From an uncultured Dietzia sp. (lineage in GTDB: Bacteria > Actinomycetota > Actinomycetes > Mycobacteriales > Mycobacteriaceae), in assembly GCF_937873725.1 (NCBI RefSeq), contig NZ_CALMYY010000039.1, positions 1 through 34,488 of the forward strand: a stretch of DNA of 34,488 bases, read 5' to 3'. Of this stretch, positions 8,385 to 19,701 are shown one piece after another. Made by a program: the position numbers and the translations under genes. Each line of letters opens with the position of its first letter. Position 1 is the first letter of the stretch. A model generated the notes under the pieces. The model worked only from the letters and a program-made list of their open reading frames with translations, was not told where the DNA came from and searched no databases.

Positions 8385-9629
8385 ATGCATCTGCGTCACC
8401 TCAGGCTCCTCGACTTCCGCTCCTGGCCGCTACTGGAACTCGAGCTGGAGCCGGGGGTGACCACCCTGGTCGGCCGGAACGGCCACGGCAAGACCAACGT
8501 CCTCGAGGCGATCGGGGTCCTGTCCACGCTTCGATCCCACCGCGTGGCCACCGACGCGCCGATGATCCGGACAGGAGCCGACACGGCCCTGGTCGGGGCG
8601 CTGGCCCACAATGCCGGCCGCGAACTCACCGTCGAACTCGCCCTCAACTCGGGTAAGGCGAACCGTGCCCGGCTCAACACGTCCCCGTGCCGTCGAGTCG
8701 GGGACATCCTCGGCGTGGTGCAGTCCGTGCTCTTCGCCCCCGAGGATCTGGCGCTGGTCCGCGGGGAACCCGCCGAACGCCGCCGGCTCCTCGACGAACT
8801 CATGGTGCAACGTCGCCCCGCCCTCGGCGGCGACCTCGGCGAGTACTCCTCGGTCCTGCGGCAGCGTTCGGCGCTGCTCAAATCCGCGTCCGCGACGCTC
8901 CGGCGCGGTCGGGGGGAGGACGCGGCGGCCGCTCTCGACACGCTCGACGTGTGGGACGGACGACTGGCGCAGCTGGGGTCCCGGATCGTCGCCGGTCGCA
9001 TCGCCCTGCTCGAGGAGCTGCGCCCCCTCGTCGTCGACTCCTACCGCCGCCTCGCCCCGGAATCCAGGCCGGCCGGCCTGGCCTACCGGTTCCGGGTCGC
9101 CGGCCCGCCGGACGAGCCGGACCTGACGGACCCGGAGCTCGCCGAGGCCGTCCTCCTGGCGGAGTTGGGTCGGCGGCGGCAGGAGGAGATCGACCGCGGG
9201 CTCTCCCTCGTCGGCCCGCATCGGGACGACCTCATCCTCACGCTCGGGGACGAACCGGCGAAGGGGTTCGCCAGCCACGGCGAGACGTGGTCGTTCGCGC
9301 TCGCGCTGCGACTCGGATCGCTCGACCTCTTCCGAGCGGACGGCATCGAGCCGGTGCTGATGTTGGACGACGTGTTTGCCGAACTCGACCGGCACCGGCG
9401 GGCGGCGCTGGCCGAGGTCGCGGTGGGGGTCGAGCAGGTCCTGGTGACCGCGGCGGTCGGCGAGGACGTCCCGGACGGGCTGCGGGGGGTCCGTCACGAC
9501 GTGGTGATGACGGGGGAGGGCGGGGATCGTCACTCGGCCATGACGCCGTCATGGGGGTGTCACGCGGGGGACGATGAGGACGACGACGACGACGAGGACG
9601 CCGATTCCGACAGTGAGGACAGGCCGTGA
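8385..9629 (+). CDS. recF: DNA repair and gap-recombination ATPase RecF
   Basis: A 414-residue SMC-like ATPase. It opens MHLRHLRLLDFRSW and has Walker A GRNGHGKTN at residues 30-38, with Walker B VLMLDDVFAELD about 60 residues from the C-terminal end of the conserved core. RecF helps load RecA at single-strand gaps with RecO and RecR. The last 35 or so residues are unusual: after the normal end comes a segment with Cys and Trp, then a tail of mostly Asp and Glu (DDEDDDDDEDADSDSED), encoded by repeated GAC/GAG codons. The stop codon overlaps the following GTG start as GTGA. Confidence 0.95.
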   Translation: MHLRHLRLLDFRSWPLLELELEPGVTTLVGRNGHGKTNVLEAIGVLSTLRSHRVATDAPMIRTGADTALVGALAHNAGRELTVELALNSGKANRARLNTSPCRRVGDILGVVQSVLFAPEDLALVRGEPAERRRLLDELMVQRRPALGGDLGEYSSVLRQRSALLKSASATLRRGRGEDAAAALDTLDVWDGRLAQLGSRIVAGRIALLEELRPLVVDSYRRLAPESRPAGLAYRFRVAGPPDEPDLTDPELAEAVLLAELGRRRQEEIDRGLSLVGPHRDDLILTLGDEPAKGFASHGETWSFALALRLGSLDLFRADGIEPVLMLDDVFAELDRHRRAALAEVAVGVEQVLVTAAVGEDVPDGLRGVRHDVVMTGEGGDRHSAMTPSWGCHAGDDEDDDDDEDADSDSEDRP

Positions 9630-10180
9630 ACTCAGACCGGGGCACACATCCGGAAACACCGTCAGACCCGCCACAACGGGGTTATGACATCGCGCGCCAG
9701 GCCCTCGAGGACGCGCGATCCCGGGCGCGGGCGGAGGGCAAGCAGGTGGGTCGTGGACGCACGGCTCCGGTCGGATCCGGGAAGCGGCTGCGCAAACGTG
9801 GGTGGACGGGAGCGGGGGCCGATCCGTGGGATCCGCAGCCCCTGGGCCGTCTCGTGGGCCAGGTCGCCAAGAAGAGGGGGTGGGACGACAAGGTGACCAC
9901 CGGCCGGCTGTTCGCGGAGTGGGACCGCATCGTCGGAGAAGACGTGGCGACCCACGCGACCCCGGAGCGCCTGGAGGAGGGGGTCCTGTACGTCCGCGCC
10001 TCGAGCACCGCGTGGGCCACCCAGCTCCGCCTGGTGGCGGCGGACATCCTTCGCAAGATCGCCGCGGCGATGGGTCCGGGTCATGTTCGTCGCCTGAAGA
10101 TCGACGGGCCCGAGAAGCCGAGTTGGCGCATGGGGCCGTTGCACGTGTCCGGGCGCGGCCCACGCGATACGTACGGCTGA
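9626..10180 (+). CDS. DciA-like DUF721 protein
   Basis: A 184-residue protein starting at GTG 9626, overlapping the recF stop codon by 4 bp. Residues 70-165 contain the DUF721/DciA domain: LGRLVGQVAKKRGWDDKVTTGRLFAEWDRIVGEDVATHATP and the later SSTAWATQLRLVAADILRKI. DciA is the presumed ancestral replicative helicase operator that helps DnaB act; in actinobacteria it sits between recF and gyrB, as here. The N-terminal 65 residues are basic, disordered and variable. Confidence 0.9.
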   Translation: MNSDRGTHPETPSDPPQRGYDIARQALEDARSRARAEGKQVGRGRTAPVGSGKRLRKRGWTGAGADPWDPQPLGRLVGQVAKKRGWDDKVTTGRLFAEWDRIVGEDVATHATPERLEEGVLYVRASSTAWATQLRLVAADILRKIAAAMGPGHVRRLKIDGPEKPSWRMGPLHVSGRGPRDTYG

Positions 10181-10260
10181 GTTCGACCGGGGGCGGGTCC
10201 GGCGGACGATCATCGGTCGGATCAGGGCGTGCCAGTGGCCCCCGGCAGGGTTGTCGCAGG

Positions 10261-12432
<2,172 letters not shown>

Positions 12433-12464
12433 TCCCTCGTCGCGGGGCGTGGGGCCGTCGGTCG

Positions 12465-13778
12465 TCAGAATCCCCCGCAGTCGTCGGGCGCGGGGATCCC
12501 GGCCAGCCGGTCGTTGACGAACTGCAGGGCGGGCGCGAAGTTGGTCGCGGCCGCCACTGCGTGGGTGATCCCCGGGACCAGCGGCGTGGTCTCGTATCGG
12601 AAGTGCACAGGGGTGCCCTGCGCGCACCAGTCGCGACCCAGCTGCTCGACCTGCCCCAGCGGGATGATGTCGTCGTTGATCCCGCCGGCCAGCATCACCG
12701 GTACGGCGGGGGCGCGTCGACCTATGCGCTGATGGTCCAGGACGCGAAGGGCCTCCGGCTCGTCCCGAATGAGGTCGCCGAGACGGCGCCCCGAGGTGGT
12801 CCACTCGGAGGTGCTGTGCCCACCGTAGGCGGCTCGCGTGTCGGCCAGGCAGAGCCCCGACAGGTCGTCGAGGGCGCGGCGGCCGGCGTCGTTGATGTGC
12901 CGGTCCACCACCTGGCGGATCGCGGGGTACCGCTCGACCATGCCGTTGATCGCGAACCCGATCGCACCCGTCAGGCTGGAGCCGTCGATGTGGTCGAGCA
13001 CGGCCAGGAGGTCCGCCGGGGGAGCGGACGCGTACGCCGCCCGGATGTCCAGTTCCGGGGCGTACTCGGGAGCGGACTCGGCGGCCGATGCGGAGGCCCC
13101 GCCGCCCTGGGAGTGACCCCACAGGACCATGGGCGAGCCGTGCCCGATCAGCCGCTGCGCGGCGCGGGCGCCGTCGAGCATGGCATGGGCCTGGTCCACG
13201 CGATCGGCGTAGGTGTGGACACCGGGAGTGCCCAGTCCGATGTAGTCCACGAGCATCACGCGGAAGCCCTGCGCCGCGAGCGCGAGCGCGAATCCCTCCT
13301 CGTAGGACACGATCGGCGCTCCGGACCGGGGGTTGGACGCGACGCCGGACTCGATGGTGCGCGAGGGCGCGCACGCATCGCCCTGCCCCTGGGTGCCCGG
13401 CCCGAGGATCAGCGTGGGCCGCGGACCCGGGCCGTTCCACGGCGCGGTCGAGTCGTAGAACGCACCCGAGGTGGCGACGGGCCGGCCGTCGACGTCGGTG
13501 GTCTGGTAGATCACCCGCTGGGCCCGGGCGGGGAGAGGGGACGCCAGCGGCGGAAGGCCGGGAACGGTCACGGCCAGCGGAAGGCCGGCGGGTTCGGCGC
13601 GCAGGACCTCCCCGGCTGTAGCGGTGGGCAGTGGCCGGGTGTCGTAGAACCCGCCGGGCTGGTCGACGTCCCGGGCCGCGGCGAGCGCGGGGTTCGTCGC
13701 CACCGCGCCCAGGACGAGGGTCGCGGCCGCGGACATGGCCAGCAGCCGTCGTCGGGGAGTGCGGGAGTCGGAGGTCAT
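12465..13778 (-). CDS. Secreted LIP-family lipase/esterase
   Basis: A 437-residue alpha/beta-hydrolase of the secretory lipase (LIP) type. Residues 1-34 form a signal peptide with an Arg-rich n-region (RRRLLAMS, weakly twin-arginine-like) and a cleavage motif near ALA-A. The nucleophile is in GHSQG at 221-225 (Ser223). The Asp and His candidates are in GGINDDIIPLGQ and GITHAVAAA. Cysteines in GDACAPS, DLSGLCLAD, DWCAQG and the C-terminal DDCGGF suggest disulphides, as expected for an exported enzyme. It probably releases fatty acids from external lipid esters. It is transcribed against gyrB and gyrA, converging on gyrB with 32 bp between stop codons. Confidence 0.88.
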   Translation of the reverse strand: MTSDSRTPRRRLLAMSAAATLVLGAVATNPALAAARDVDQPGGFYDTRPLPTATAGEVLRAEPAGLPLAVTVPGLPPLASPLPARAQRVIYQTTDVDGRPVATSGAFYDSTAPWNGPGPRPTLILGPGTQGQGDACAPSRTIESGVASNPRSGAPIVSYEEGFALALAAQGFRVMLVDYIGLGTPGVHTYADRVDQAHAMLDGARAAQRLIGHGSPMVLWGHSQGGGASASAAESAPEYAPELDIRAAYASAPPADLLAVLDHIDGSSLTGAIGFAINGMVERYPAIRQVVDRHINDAGRRALDDLSGLCLADTRAAYGGHSTSEWTTSGRRLGDLIRDEPEALRVLDHQRIGRRAPAVPVMLAGGINDDIIPLGQVEQLGRDWCAQGTPVHFRYETTPLVPGITHAVAAATNFAPALQFVNDRLAGIPAPDDCGGF

Positions 13779-13915
13779 GAACGGAGGTTAACGCCCACCC
13801 CGACGCCGCGGTGGGCATCTTCTCATCTGTGGCCGCGGGAGGCCCGCCGGGACGCCGGTGCCAGGGGCATCCGTGGGTCGGCAGCGCGCCCGTCTCTCGG
13901 TGTTTCCGCTGCACC

Positions 13916-13927
13916 TATAGACTGGGC
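13916..13927 (+). promoter_or_regulatory. Candidate -10/start region of gyrA
   Basis: TATAGACTGGGC lies 56 nt upstream of the gyrA ATG. It includes a good -10 (TATAGA or TAGACT) and shares TAGACTGGGC with the gyrB upstream region. It indicates that gyrA has its own promoter, as needed because the lipase gene separates it from gyrB. Confidence 0.55.
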
Positions 13928-13983
13928 TGATCGAAGCGGTGCCCGGGAGGCGTCGGTTCGAGCGCGAGACTGAAGAGGAGCCC

Positions 13984-16512
13984 ATGACGGACACGACGTT
14001 GCCGCCCGACGCCGAGGGTCACGACCGCATCGAGCCGGTCGATATCCAGGCCGAGATGCAGAGAAGCTACATCGACTATTCGATGAGCGTCATCGTCGGG
14101 CGTGCTCTGCCAGACGTCCGGGACGGGCTCAAGCCCGTCCACCGGCGCATCCTCTACGCGATGTGGGACAACGGCTACCGGCCCGACCGCAGCTACGTGA
14201 AGTCGGCCAAGCCCGTCGCCGACACCATGGGCAACTACCACCCGCACGGTGACTCGGCGATCTACGACACCCTGGTCCGTCTGGCCCAGCCGTGGGCGAT
14301 GCGCTACCCGATGGTCGACGGGCAGGGGAACTTCGGTTCCCGCGGCAACGACGGTGCGGCCGCGATGCGCTACACCGAGTGCAAGATGACCCCGCTGGCC
14401 ATGGAGATGGTGCGGGACATCGAGAAGAACACGGTTGATTTCCAGCCCAACTACGACGGCAAGACGTCGGAGCCGGTGGTCCTGCCGTCCCGCGTGCCGA
14501 ACCTGCTGATCAACGGATCCAGCGGCATCGCGGTGGGGATGGCCACCAAGATGCCTCCTCACAACCTCCGGGAGGTCGCGGAGGCCGTCTACTGGACGCT
14601 GGAGAACCCGGAGGCCGACGACGACGTGGCGCTCGCCGCGTGCATGGAACGGATCAAGGGCCCCGACTTCCCGACCTACGGGTTCATCGTGGGCGACCAG
14701 GGGATCAAGGACGCGTACGCCACCGGACGCGGGTCGGTCCGCATGCGGGGCAAGACCTCCATCGAGGAGGAGGGCAGCCGCACCGTCATCGTCATCACGG
14801 AGCTGCCCTACGAGGTCAACCCGGACAACATGATCCTGTCGATCGCCGAGCAGCTTCGCGATGGCAAGATCGCGGGCATCTCGAGGATCGACGACGAGTC
14901 GTCCGATCGCGTGGGCCTGCGCATCGTGATCACCCTCAAGCGTGACGCGGTCGCGAAGGTGGTGCTCAACAACCTCTACAAGCACTCGCAACTCCAGACG
15001 TCGTTCGGCGCCAACATGCTGTCGATCGTCGACGGCGTGCCCCGCACGCTGCCGCTCCACCAGCTGGTGCGGTTGTATGTCACGCACCAGATCGAGGTCA
15101 TCGTCCGGCGCACCCAGTACCTGCTGGATGAGGCCGAGAAGCGCGCCCACATCCTGCGGGGTCTGGTGAAGGCGCTCGACGCGCTCGACGAGGTGATCGC
15201 ACTCATCCGCCGGTCCCAGACCGTCGAGATCGCTCGCGAGGGACTCAAGGAGCTCCTCGACATCGACGACGACCAGGCCCAGGCCATCCTCGACATGCAG
15301 CTCCGCCGCCTCGCGGCGCTCGAGCGGCAGAAGATCATCGACCAGCTCGCCGCGATCGAGCTGGAGATCGCCGACTACAAGGACATCCTCGCCCGGCCCG
15401 AGCGCCAGCGCTCGATCGTCGCGGACGAACTCCGCGAGATCGTCGAGAAGTACGGCGACGATCGGCGGACCAGGATCATCCCGGCCGACGGCGATGTCAC
15501 CGACGAGGACCTGATCGCCCGCGAGGACGTCGTGGTGACCATCACCGAGACGGGCTACGCCAAGCGGACCCGCACCGACCTCTACCGCGCGCAGAAGCGC
15601 GGCGGCAAGGGCGTCCGAGGTGCGGAGCTGAAGCAGGACGACATCGTCCGGCACTTCTTCGTCTCCTCCACGCACGACTGGCTGCTGTTCTTCACCACCA
15701 AGGGCCGCGTGTACCGCGTGAAGGCCTACGAGCTGCCGGAGGCCAGCCGGACCGCGCGCGGCCAGCACGTGGCCAACCTCCTGGCCTTCCAGCCGGAGGA
15801 GCGCATCGCCGGCGTCATCCGGATCAAGGGCTACCAGGACGCTCCGTACCTGGTCCTGGCCACCCGGAACGGCCTGGTCAAGAAGTCACGCCTCGAGGAC
15901 TACGACTCCCCGCGCTCGGGTGGCCTGATCGCCGTCAACCTCCGCGACGGGGACGAGCTGGTGGGTGCCGCCCTCGCCGGACCCGACGACGACCTCCTCC
16001 TGGTCTCGGAGAAGGGCCAGTCGATCCGGTTCCACGCCAACGACGACACGCTCCGCCCGATGGGTCGCGCGACGTCCGGCGTCATGGGGATGCGCTTCAA
16101 CGACGGGGACGCGCTGCTGAGCATGTCCGTGGTCCGCGAGGACTCGGAACAGGACAAGTACTTCCTCCTGGTGGCCACCGAGCGCGGGTACTCCAAGCGG
16201 ACCGCCCTGAGCGAGTACACGGCCCAGGGCCGGGGTGGCAAGGGCGTGCTCACGCTCATGTTCGATCCCAAGCGCGGCAAGCTGGTCGGTGCGACCATCG
16301 TGGAGTTGCAGGACGAGCTCTACGCCATCACCTCCGGCGGTGGCGTCATCCGCACGTTCGCCAAGCAGGTCCGCAAGGCCGGCCGCCAGACCAAGGGCGT
16401 GCGCCTGATGAACCTCGCCGAGGGTGACTCGCTGCTGGCGATCGCCCGCAACGCCGACGAGCCCGACGACGACGACGAGGACCGGCCCGACGCCGGCTCC
16501 GACAAGGAGTAG
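13984..16512 (+). CDS. gyrA: DNA gyrase subunit A
   Basis: An 842-residue gyrase A subunit from ATG 13984 (GAGGAG just upstream). The breakage-reunion core includes the quinolone-determining region [10 protein letters not shown] with Ser91 and Asp95, i.e. the common sensitive-type residues, unlike the Ala found in M. tuberculosis. The catalytic tyrosine is in AMRYTE (Tyr130). The GyrA box KRGGKGVRG is in the C-terminal beta-pinwheel at about residues 538-546, and a related GRGGKGV repeat occurs later. The tail is acidic ([14 protein letters not shown]). With GyrB it supercoils DNA. It is followed after 6 bp by the DUF3566 gene. Confidence 0.97.
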   Translation: MTDTTLPPDAEGHDRIEPVDIQAEMQRSYIDYSMSVIVGRALPDVRDGLKPVHRRILYAMWDNGYRPDRSYVKSAKPVADTMGNYHPHGDSAIYDTLVRLAQPWAMRYPMVDGQGNFGSRGNDGAAAMRYTECKMTPLAMEMVRDIEKNTVDFQPNYDGKTSEPVVLPSRVPNLLINGSSGIAVGMATKMPPHNLREVAEAVYWTLENPEADDDVALAACMERIKGPDFPTYGFIVGDQGIKDAYATGRGSVRMRGKTSIEEEGSRTVIVITELPYEVNPDNMILSIAEQLRDGKIAGISRIDDESSDRVGLRIVITLKRDAVAKVVLNNLYKHSQLQTSFGANMLSIVDGVPRTLPLHQLVRLYVTHQIEVIVRRTQYLLDEAEKRAHILRGLVKALDALDEVIALIRRSQTVEIAREGLKELLDIDDDQAQAILDMQLRRLAALERQKIIDQLAAIELEIADYKDILARPERQRSIVADELREIVEKYGDDRRTRIIPADGDVTDEDLIAREDVVVTITETGYAKRTRTDLYRAQKRGGKGVRGAELKQDDIVRHFFVSSTHDWLLFFTTKGRVYRVKAYELPEASRTARGQHVANLLAFQPEERIAGVIRIKGYQDAPYLVLATRNGLVKKSRLEDYDSPRSGGLIAVNLRDGDELVGAALAGPDDDLLLVSEKGQSIRFHANDDTLRPMGRATSGVMGMRFNDGDALLSMSVVREDSEQDKYFLLVATERGYSKRTALSEYTAQGRGGKGVLTLMFDPKRGKLVGATIVELQDELYAITSGGGVIRTFAKQVRKAGRQTKGVRLMNLAEGDSLLAIARNADEPDDDDEDRPDAGSDKE

Positions 16513-16518
16513 AAGGCG

Positions 16519-17070
16519 ATGACCGAGCCGACCGAGGCGAGCGGCAGCGGCCCGGCGCCGAAGGGCTCCGCCCCGGGAACCGCCGCCACCACGGAGTTCC
16601 CCGCCGCCGACCACCACCGTGCGGAGGGGACGTCCGGGGGGGTGTCCACGGCCCACTCGGGTGGCGCGGCCGGGCGTGCGGCGCCGATGGTGTCGCCGAC
16701 CGAGCGGCGGGGACCGTTGGAGTCTGTCCTCGTGCTGCGGCGCATCGACCCCTGGTCGGCGTTCACTACGGTGCTCGGGCTGATGTTCGCGCTCTACCTG
16801 GTGTGGATGGTGGCGATCGGCGTGACCTATCTGCTGCTCTCCGGCATGGGGGTGTGGGACCGCCTCGGGGGACTCCTGTCCGGGGTCGCAGGTGACGACT
16901 CGGCGGCGGCCATCGGGCCGTCGACGATCTTCCTCTACAGCGGCGGGGTCGGGCTGCTCAACGTGCTGCTGCTGTCGATCCTCGCCACCCTGGCGGTGTT
17001 CATCTACAACCTGGCCGCGGGCCTGACCGGCGGCGGCGTCCAGGTGACGCTGAGCGATCGTCGGACCTGA
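16519..17070 (+). CDS. DUF3566 membrane protein (Rv0007-like)
   Basis: A 183-residue protein. Residues 1-70 are a low-complexity Ala/Gly/Pro/Thr-rich cytoplasmic segment. The C-terminal DUF3566 domain begins ESVLVLRRIDPWSAFT and has two membrane segments (about 83-112 and 139-168). Proteins of this type follow gyrA in most mycolic-acid actinobacteria; the function is not established, though a cell-envelope or division link is often proposed. It starts 6 bp after the gyrA stop codon, so it is almost certainly co-transcribed, and it is followed by two tRNA genes. Confidence 0.88.
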   Translation: MTEPTEASGSGPAPKGSAPGTAATTEFPAADHHRAEGTSGGVSTAHSGGAAGRAAPMVSPTERRGPLESVLVLRRIDPWSAFTTVLGLMFALYLVWMVAIGVTYLLLSGMGVWDRLGGLLSGVAGDDSAAAIGPSTIFLYSGGVGLLNVLLLSILATLAVFIYNLAAGLTGGGVQVTLSDRRT

Positions 17071-17082
17071 CGGTCCCCCGAT

Positions 17083-17112
17083 TTGGGCGGCGGCGAGGGC
17101 GTCGGGTAGATT
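17083..17112 (+). promoter_or_regulatory. Candidate promoter for tRNA-Ile/tRNA-Ala
   Basis: TTGGGC (17083-17088), an 18-nt spacer and TAGATT (17107-17112). The predicted start near 17119 is 9 nt before the tRNA-Ile 5' end. Confidence 0.55.
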
Positions 17113-17127
17113 AACGCTTCGGTACGA

Positions 17128-17201
17128 GGGCCTATAGCTCAGGTGGTTAGAGCGCCAAACTGATAATTTGGAGGTCGGAGGTTCAAGTCCTCCTAGGCCC
17201 A
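17128..17201 (+). tRNA. ileT: tRNA-Ile (anticodon GAT)
   Basis: A 74-nt cloverleaf. The acceptor stem is GGGCCTA/TAGGCCC with discriminator A, the D-arm contains AGCTCAGGTGGTTAGAGC, the anticodon stem is CCAAA/TTTGG with loop CTGATAA (anticodon at 17162-17164), and the T-arm includes GGTTCAAGTCC. The CCA end is not fully encoded. It sits after gyrA and the DUF3566 gene as in mycobacteria. Confidence 0.97.
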
Positions 17202-17215
17202 CCCCCGCACGGCAG

Positions 17216-17244
17216 ACGCCGGATCGCTGACCGCGGTCCGGCGT
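17216..17244 (+). terminator. Hairpin between the two tRNA genes
   Basis: Arms ACGCCGGA (17216-17223) and TCCGGCGT (17237-17244) are perfect 8-bp complements with a 13-nt loop. There is no T-tract. It may be a weak terminator or a processing structure that separates the two tRNA precursors. Confidence 0.5.
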
Positions 17245-17260
17245 TACTGTTGGCAGGCAG

Positions 17261-17333
17261 GGGGCCTTAGCTCAGTTGGTAGAGCGCTGCCTTTGCAAGG
17301 CAGATGTCAGGGGTTCGAATCCCCTAGGCTCCA
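17261..17333 (+). tRNA. alaT: tRNA-Ala (anticodon TGC)
   Basis: A 73-nt cloverleaf. The acceptor stem is GGGGCCT/AGGCTCC (with one G-T pair) and discriminator A. The D-arm contains AGCTCAGTTGGTAGAGC, the anticodon stem is CTGCC/GGCAG with loop TTTGCAA (anticodon at 17294-17296), and the T-arm is GGGGTTCGAATCCCC. CCA is not encoded. It is the last conserved element before the accessory block. Confidence 0.97.
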
Positions 17334-17368
17334 CCCCTTCCGCGGAACCGACCCCAGGAACCCGTCCC

Positions 17369-18583
17369 GTGAACACCACCCCTCGCACGTGGCCTCCGTT
17401 CGTCCTGATCGCGCTGGTCGTGACCGCCGCACTCATGTCGAGTGCGACGCCCTCACCCCTGTACGTCGACTATCAGGAGACGTGGGGGACCAGCGGAACG
17501 ATGATCACGGTCGTCTACGCGGTGTACGCGGTGGCGGTCCTGGTCCCGCTGCTGTTCCTGGGCCGGCTCTCCGATGCGATCGGCCGCCGTCCGGTGGTGA
17601 TCGCCGGCCTGGCGCTGCTGGTCGTGAGCATGGCGATGCTCGCCGCGGCGCCGTCGGTGGCCTGGCTGATCCCGGCCCGGGTGGTCCAGGGACTGGGCGT
17701 GGGGCTGGTCACGGGCTCGGCGGCCGCCGCGCTCATCGAGCTCCATCCCACCAGGAACGCTCGTGCGAGCGCCCTGACCAGCAGCTCCACCACCAATTTC
17801 GGCATCGCGGCCGGTGTCCTCCTGTCCGGGGCCGTGGCCACCTCGTCGTCGTCGCCCCTCGTCCATCCCTACGTGGTGATGGGTGTCGCGCTGGCGGCGC
17901 TGCTGGTCGGCGTGATCCTCGTGGTGCCCGAGACCTCCGGTGCCGGCCCGGCGACCCTCCGGGAGGCGGTCCGGGTCCAGCGGATCGCGGTGCCGGCGGA
18001 GACCGGGTCCGCGTTCGCCCTGGCCGCGGTGTGCGTGAGCGTGTCCTGGGCCGTGGGGGGCGTCTTCCTCGGCCTGGGCGGGGCGATCACCAAGGACCTC
18101 GTCGGCCGGTCCGACTACCTGGTGACCGGGCTCGTGGTGGCGTGCCTGCAGGGCGCCGCCGCGATCGCGCAGCTGGTGTGGAACCTCCGGGCGGGGCCGT
18201 CGATGTGGCGCAGGGGGGTGGTGATCGGCGTCGCGACCATGCTCGTGGGAGTGGTCGCCGCGTCGCTGACGCTCGAGGCCGGGTCTGTTCCCGGGTTCGT
18301 GGTGGCGTCGATCGTCACCGGCCTCGGGATGGGACTGCTGTTCCTCATGGGCACGACGCTCGTCGCCCAGAGCGCCCCGGACGGCGCGCGCGGGGAGGTC
18401 TTCTCGGCCCTGTTCGTGGTGGCCTACATCTCGCTCGGCGTGCCGGCCGTGGTCGCCGCGCTGGCGGCGGAGGTCATCGGGCTGGCCGTCGCCTTCCACC
18501 TGCTGGTGGCGGCGGTCTCGGTGATCTCGATCGGGGCCCTGGTGGCGGTGGCGCGGTCCGCGGCGCGCGGCCCGCGCGCCTGA
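17369..18583 (+). CDS. MFS transporter
   Basis: A 404-residue major facilitator superfamily protein with about 12 hydrophobic segments. The family loop motif between helices 2 and 3 is visible as GRLSDAIGRRPV, and the helix 4 region has ARVVQGLGVGLVTGS. The substrate cannot be told from sequence; drug/metabolite efflux is the most common role for such proteins. The frame runs back into tRNA-Ala, so the GTG at 17369, with AGGA at 17355-17358, is the first plausible start. It converges with the next minus-strand genes. Confidence 0.88.
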   Translation: MNTTPRTWPPFVLIALVVTAALMSSATPSPLYVDYQETWGTSGTMITVVYAVYAVAVLVPLLFLGRLSDAIGRRPVVIAGLALLVVSMAMLAAAPSVAWLIPARVVQGLGVGLVTGSAAAALIELHPTRNARASALTSSSTTNFGIAAGVLLSGAVATSSSSPLVHPYVVMGVALAALLVGVILVVPETSGAGPATLREAVRVQRIAVPAETGSAFALAAVCVSVSWAVGGVFLGLGGAITKDLVGRSDYLVTGLVVACLQGAAAIAQLVWNLRAGPSMWRRGVVIGVATMLVGVVAASLTLEAGSVPGFVVASIVTGLGMGLLFLMGTTLVAQSAPDGARGEVFSALFVVAYISLGVPAVVAALAAEVIGLAVAFHLLVAAVSVISIGALVAVARSAARGPRA

Positions 18584-18597
18584 ACAGCGCGACTCAA

Positions 18598-18624
18598 CCC
18601 CGCGCGTGACCCGGCCGTGCGGGG
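18598..18624. terminator. Weak hairpin in the convergent gap
   Basis: CCCCGC (18598-18603) and GCGGGG (18619-18624) can pair around a 15-nt loop between the MFS gene stop codon and the end of the opposing gene. A nested TGACCC/GGGTCA pairing overlaps it. There is no T-tract on either side. Confidence 0.3.
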
Positions 18625-18626
18625 GG

Positions 18627-19106
18627 TCAGCTGCTCAACGCCTGCGCGGCCGCCGCCACGCCGAGGGCGGCCAGACCGGTGCGGATCCGATCCGATGCCA
18701 GGAGCGCCCGGATACGCGACCGGCTGATCTGCTCCTGCGCGATCCCCACGTGGATGGGGACGACCCCCGCGGTGATCGCCGGGACCGCGAGGGTGGTGAC
18801 GCAGGCGATCACGGTGGGGGTGAGGCCGCTGCGTTCACCGGACCGGATGGATCCGTAGGTGGTCCACGCGGCGGCGCCGATCGACGAGGCGTACAGCGCG
18901 AGGGCCACCGGGGCGATCAGACGGGCGTGTTCGGCCTGACGTTCGGCGATGCCGTGCGCGGGGCCGTCGAAGAGCGTCGGATAGACCACCGAGGTGACCA
19001 TCGCCTGGAACCCCAGGTGGGCCGCGGACGTGGTGAGCAGCGCGAGCCTGCCCGCGCGGAGGGTCGGGTCGGGGACCGCGGTGGGACGGCGGATCATGTG
19101 GGCCAC
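18627..19106 (-). CDS. Small integral membrane protein, function unknown
   Basis: A 159-residue hydrophobic protein with about four membrane segments (near residues 19-45, 63-85, 97-118, 142-157). The region HLGFQAMVTSVVYPTLF is reminiscent of DUF1772-type small membrane proteins, but I do not recognise it firmly. The start is either GTG 19106 (MAHMIRR) or ATG 19097; AGG at 4 nt before the GTG is the only ribosome-binding hint. It begins 1 bp after the stop codon of the SnoaL-like gene, so the two form an operon. Confidence 0.72.
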   Translation of the reverse strand: MAHMIRRPTAVPDPTLRAGRLALLTTSAAHLGFQAMVTSVVYPTLFDGPAHGIAERQAEHARLIAPVALALYASSIGAAAWTTYGSIRSGERSGLTPTVIACVTTLAVPAITAGVVPIHVGIAQEQISRSRIRALLASDRIRTGLAALGVAAAAQALSS

Positions 19107-19107
19107 G

Positions 19108-19662
19108 CTACCTGTCGCGGGACCGTCCGAGCAGGGCTCTGCCCTCGCCGCTGTCCGTCACCGCCCGCGCGGTCCGCAGGACCACCCGCCACCCGCGGTC
19201 GGCGGCCTCCGCGGGGCCGCGGCGTTCGAGCTCCCACCGGTTGGCCGTCACCCGGATCACGGTGTACCGGCCGGGCCGGGAGGACCGCACCACCAGCTGG
19301 GTGTACCCGGTCGCCACGGCCCGGTCGCCGTCGAGCAGGACCACCGGCAGGCCCGGCACGTGTCCGCAGCCGTGGGCGAGGAGTCCCTGGTGGGCGTCGC
19401 CGCGCACCATCGCCCCGATGCCCTCGTGGCCCTCGAGGATCCCGGTGTCGACGTCGTAGACGCCGTCCTCCGTCCACAGGTCGGCCACGCCGTCGGCGTC
19501 GCCGGAGTCCACGCGGGGGGAGTAGGCGGCGAGGATCCGCAGCACCGCCAGCTCGTCGGCGGCGCGGTCGAGCTCCGCCCGGGTGGTGGCGAGCCCGGCC
19601 TCGGTCGCGGCGAGCCTCGCCTCGAGGGCGTCCAGGCGGGCCGTATCGGCGGAGTCGGTCAT
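19108..19662 (-). CDS. SnoaL-like (NTF2-fold) protein
   Basis: A 184-residue protein. Residues 1-45 form an Ala/Leu/Glu-rich heptad-like helix, probably a coiled coil. The rest fits the SnoaL/NTF2-like fold: VLRILAAYSPRVDSGDADGVADLWTEDGVYDVD is the typical opening helix and strand, followed by GHEGIGAMVRG and CGHVPGLPVV. Such proteins include steroid isomerase-like and dehydratase-like enzymes acting on polycyclic or acyl substrates; no catalytic assignment is made. ATG 19662 is preceded by GGTGG. The gene is divergent from the flavoprotein gene across a 53-bp palindrome-rich space. Confidence 0.8.
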   Translation of the reverse strand: MTDSADTARLDALEARLAATEAGLATTRAELDRAADELAVLRILAAYSPRVDSGDADGVADLWTEDGVYDVDTGILEGHEGIGAMVRGDAHQGLLAHGCGHVPGLPVVLLDGDRAVATGYTQLVVRSSRPGRYTVIRVTANRWELERRGPAEAADRGWRVVLRTARAVTDSGEGRALLGRSRDR

Positions 19663-19672
19663 GTCCACCGAC

Positions 19673-19701
19673 TTTAATGCACCGCCTGAAACAGGTTGCA
19701 A
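19673..19701 (-). promoter_or_regulatory. Candidate promoter of the SnoaL-like gene
   Basis: On the minus strand TTGCAA (19696-19701), a 17-nt spacer and ATTAAA (19673-19678). The inner palindrome CCTGAAACAGG (19685-19695) lies within the spacer, so a bound regulator would block the polymerase. The predicted start is only a few bases before the ATG. Confidence 0.5.

Noticed and set aside
17276..17368. MFS transporter start inside tRNA-Ala
   Set aside because: The frame is open there only because it reads through the tRNA; a start with AGGA lies just after the tRNA.
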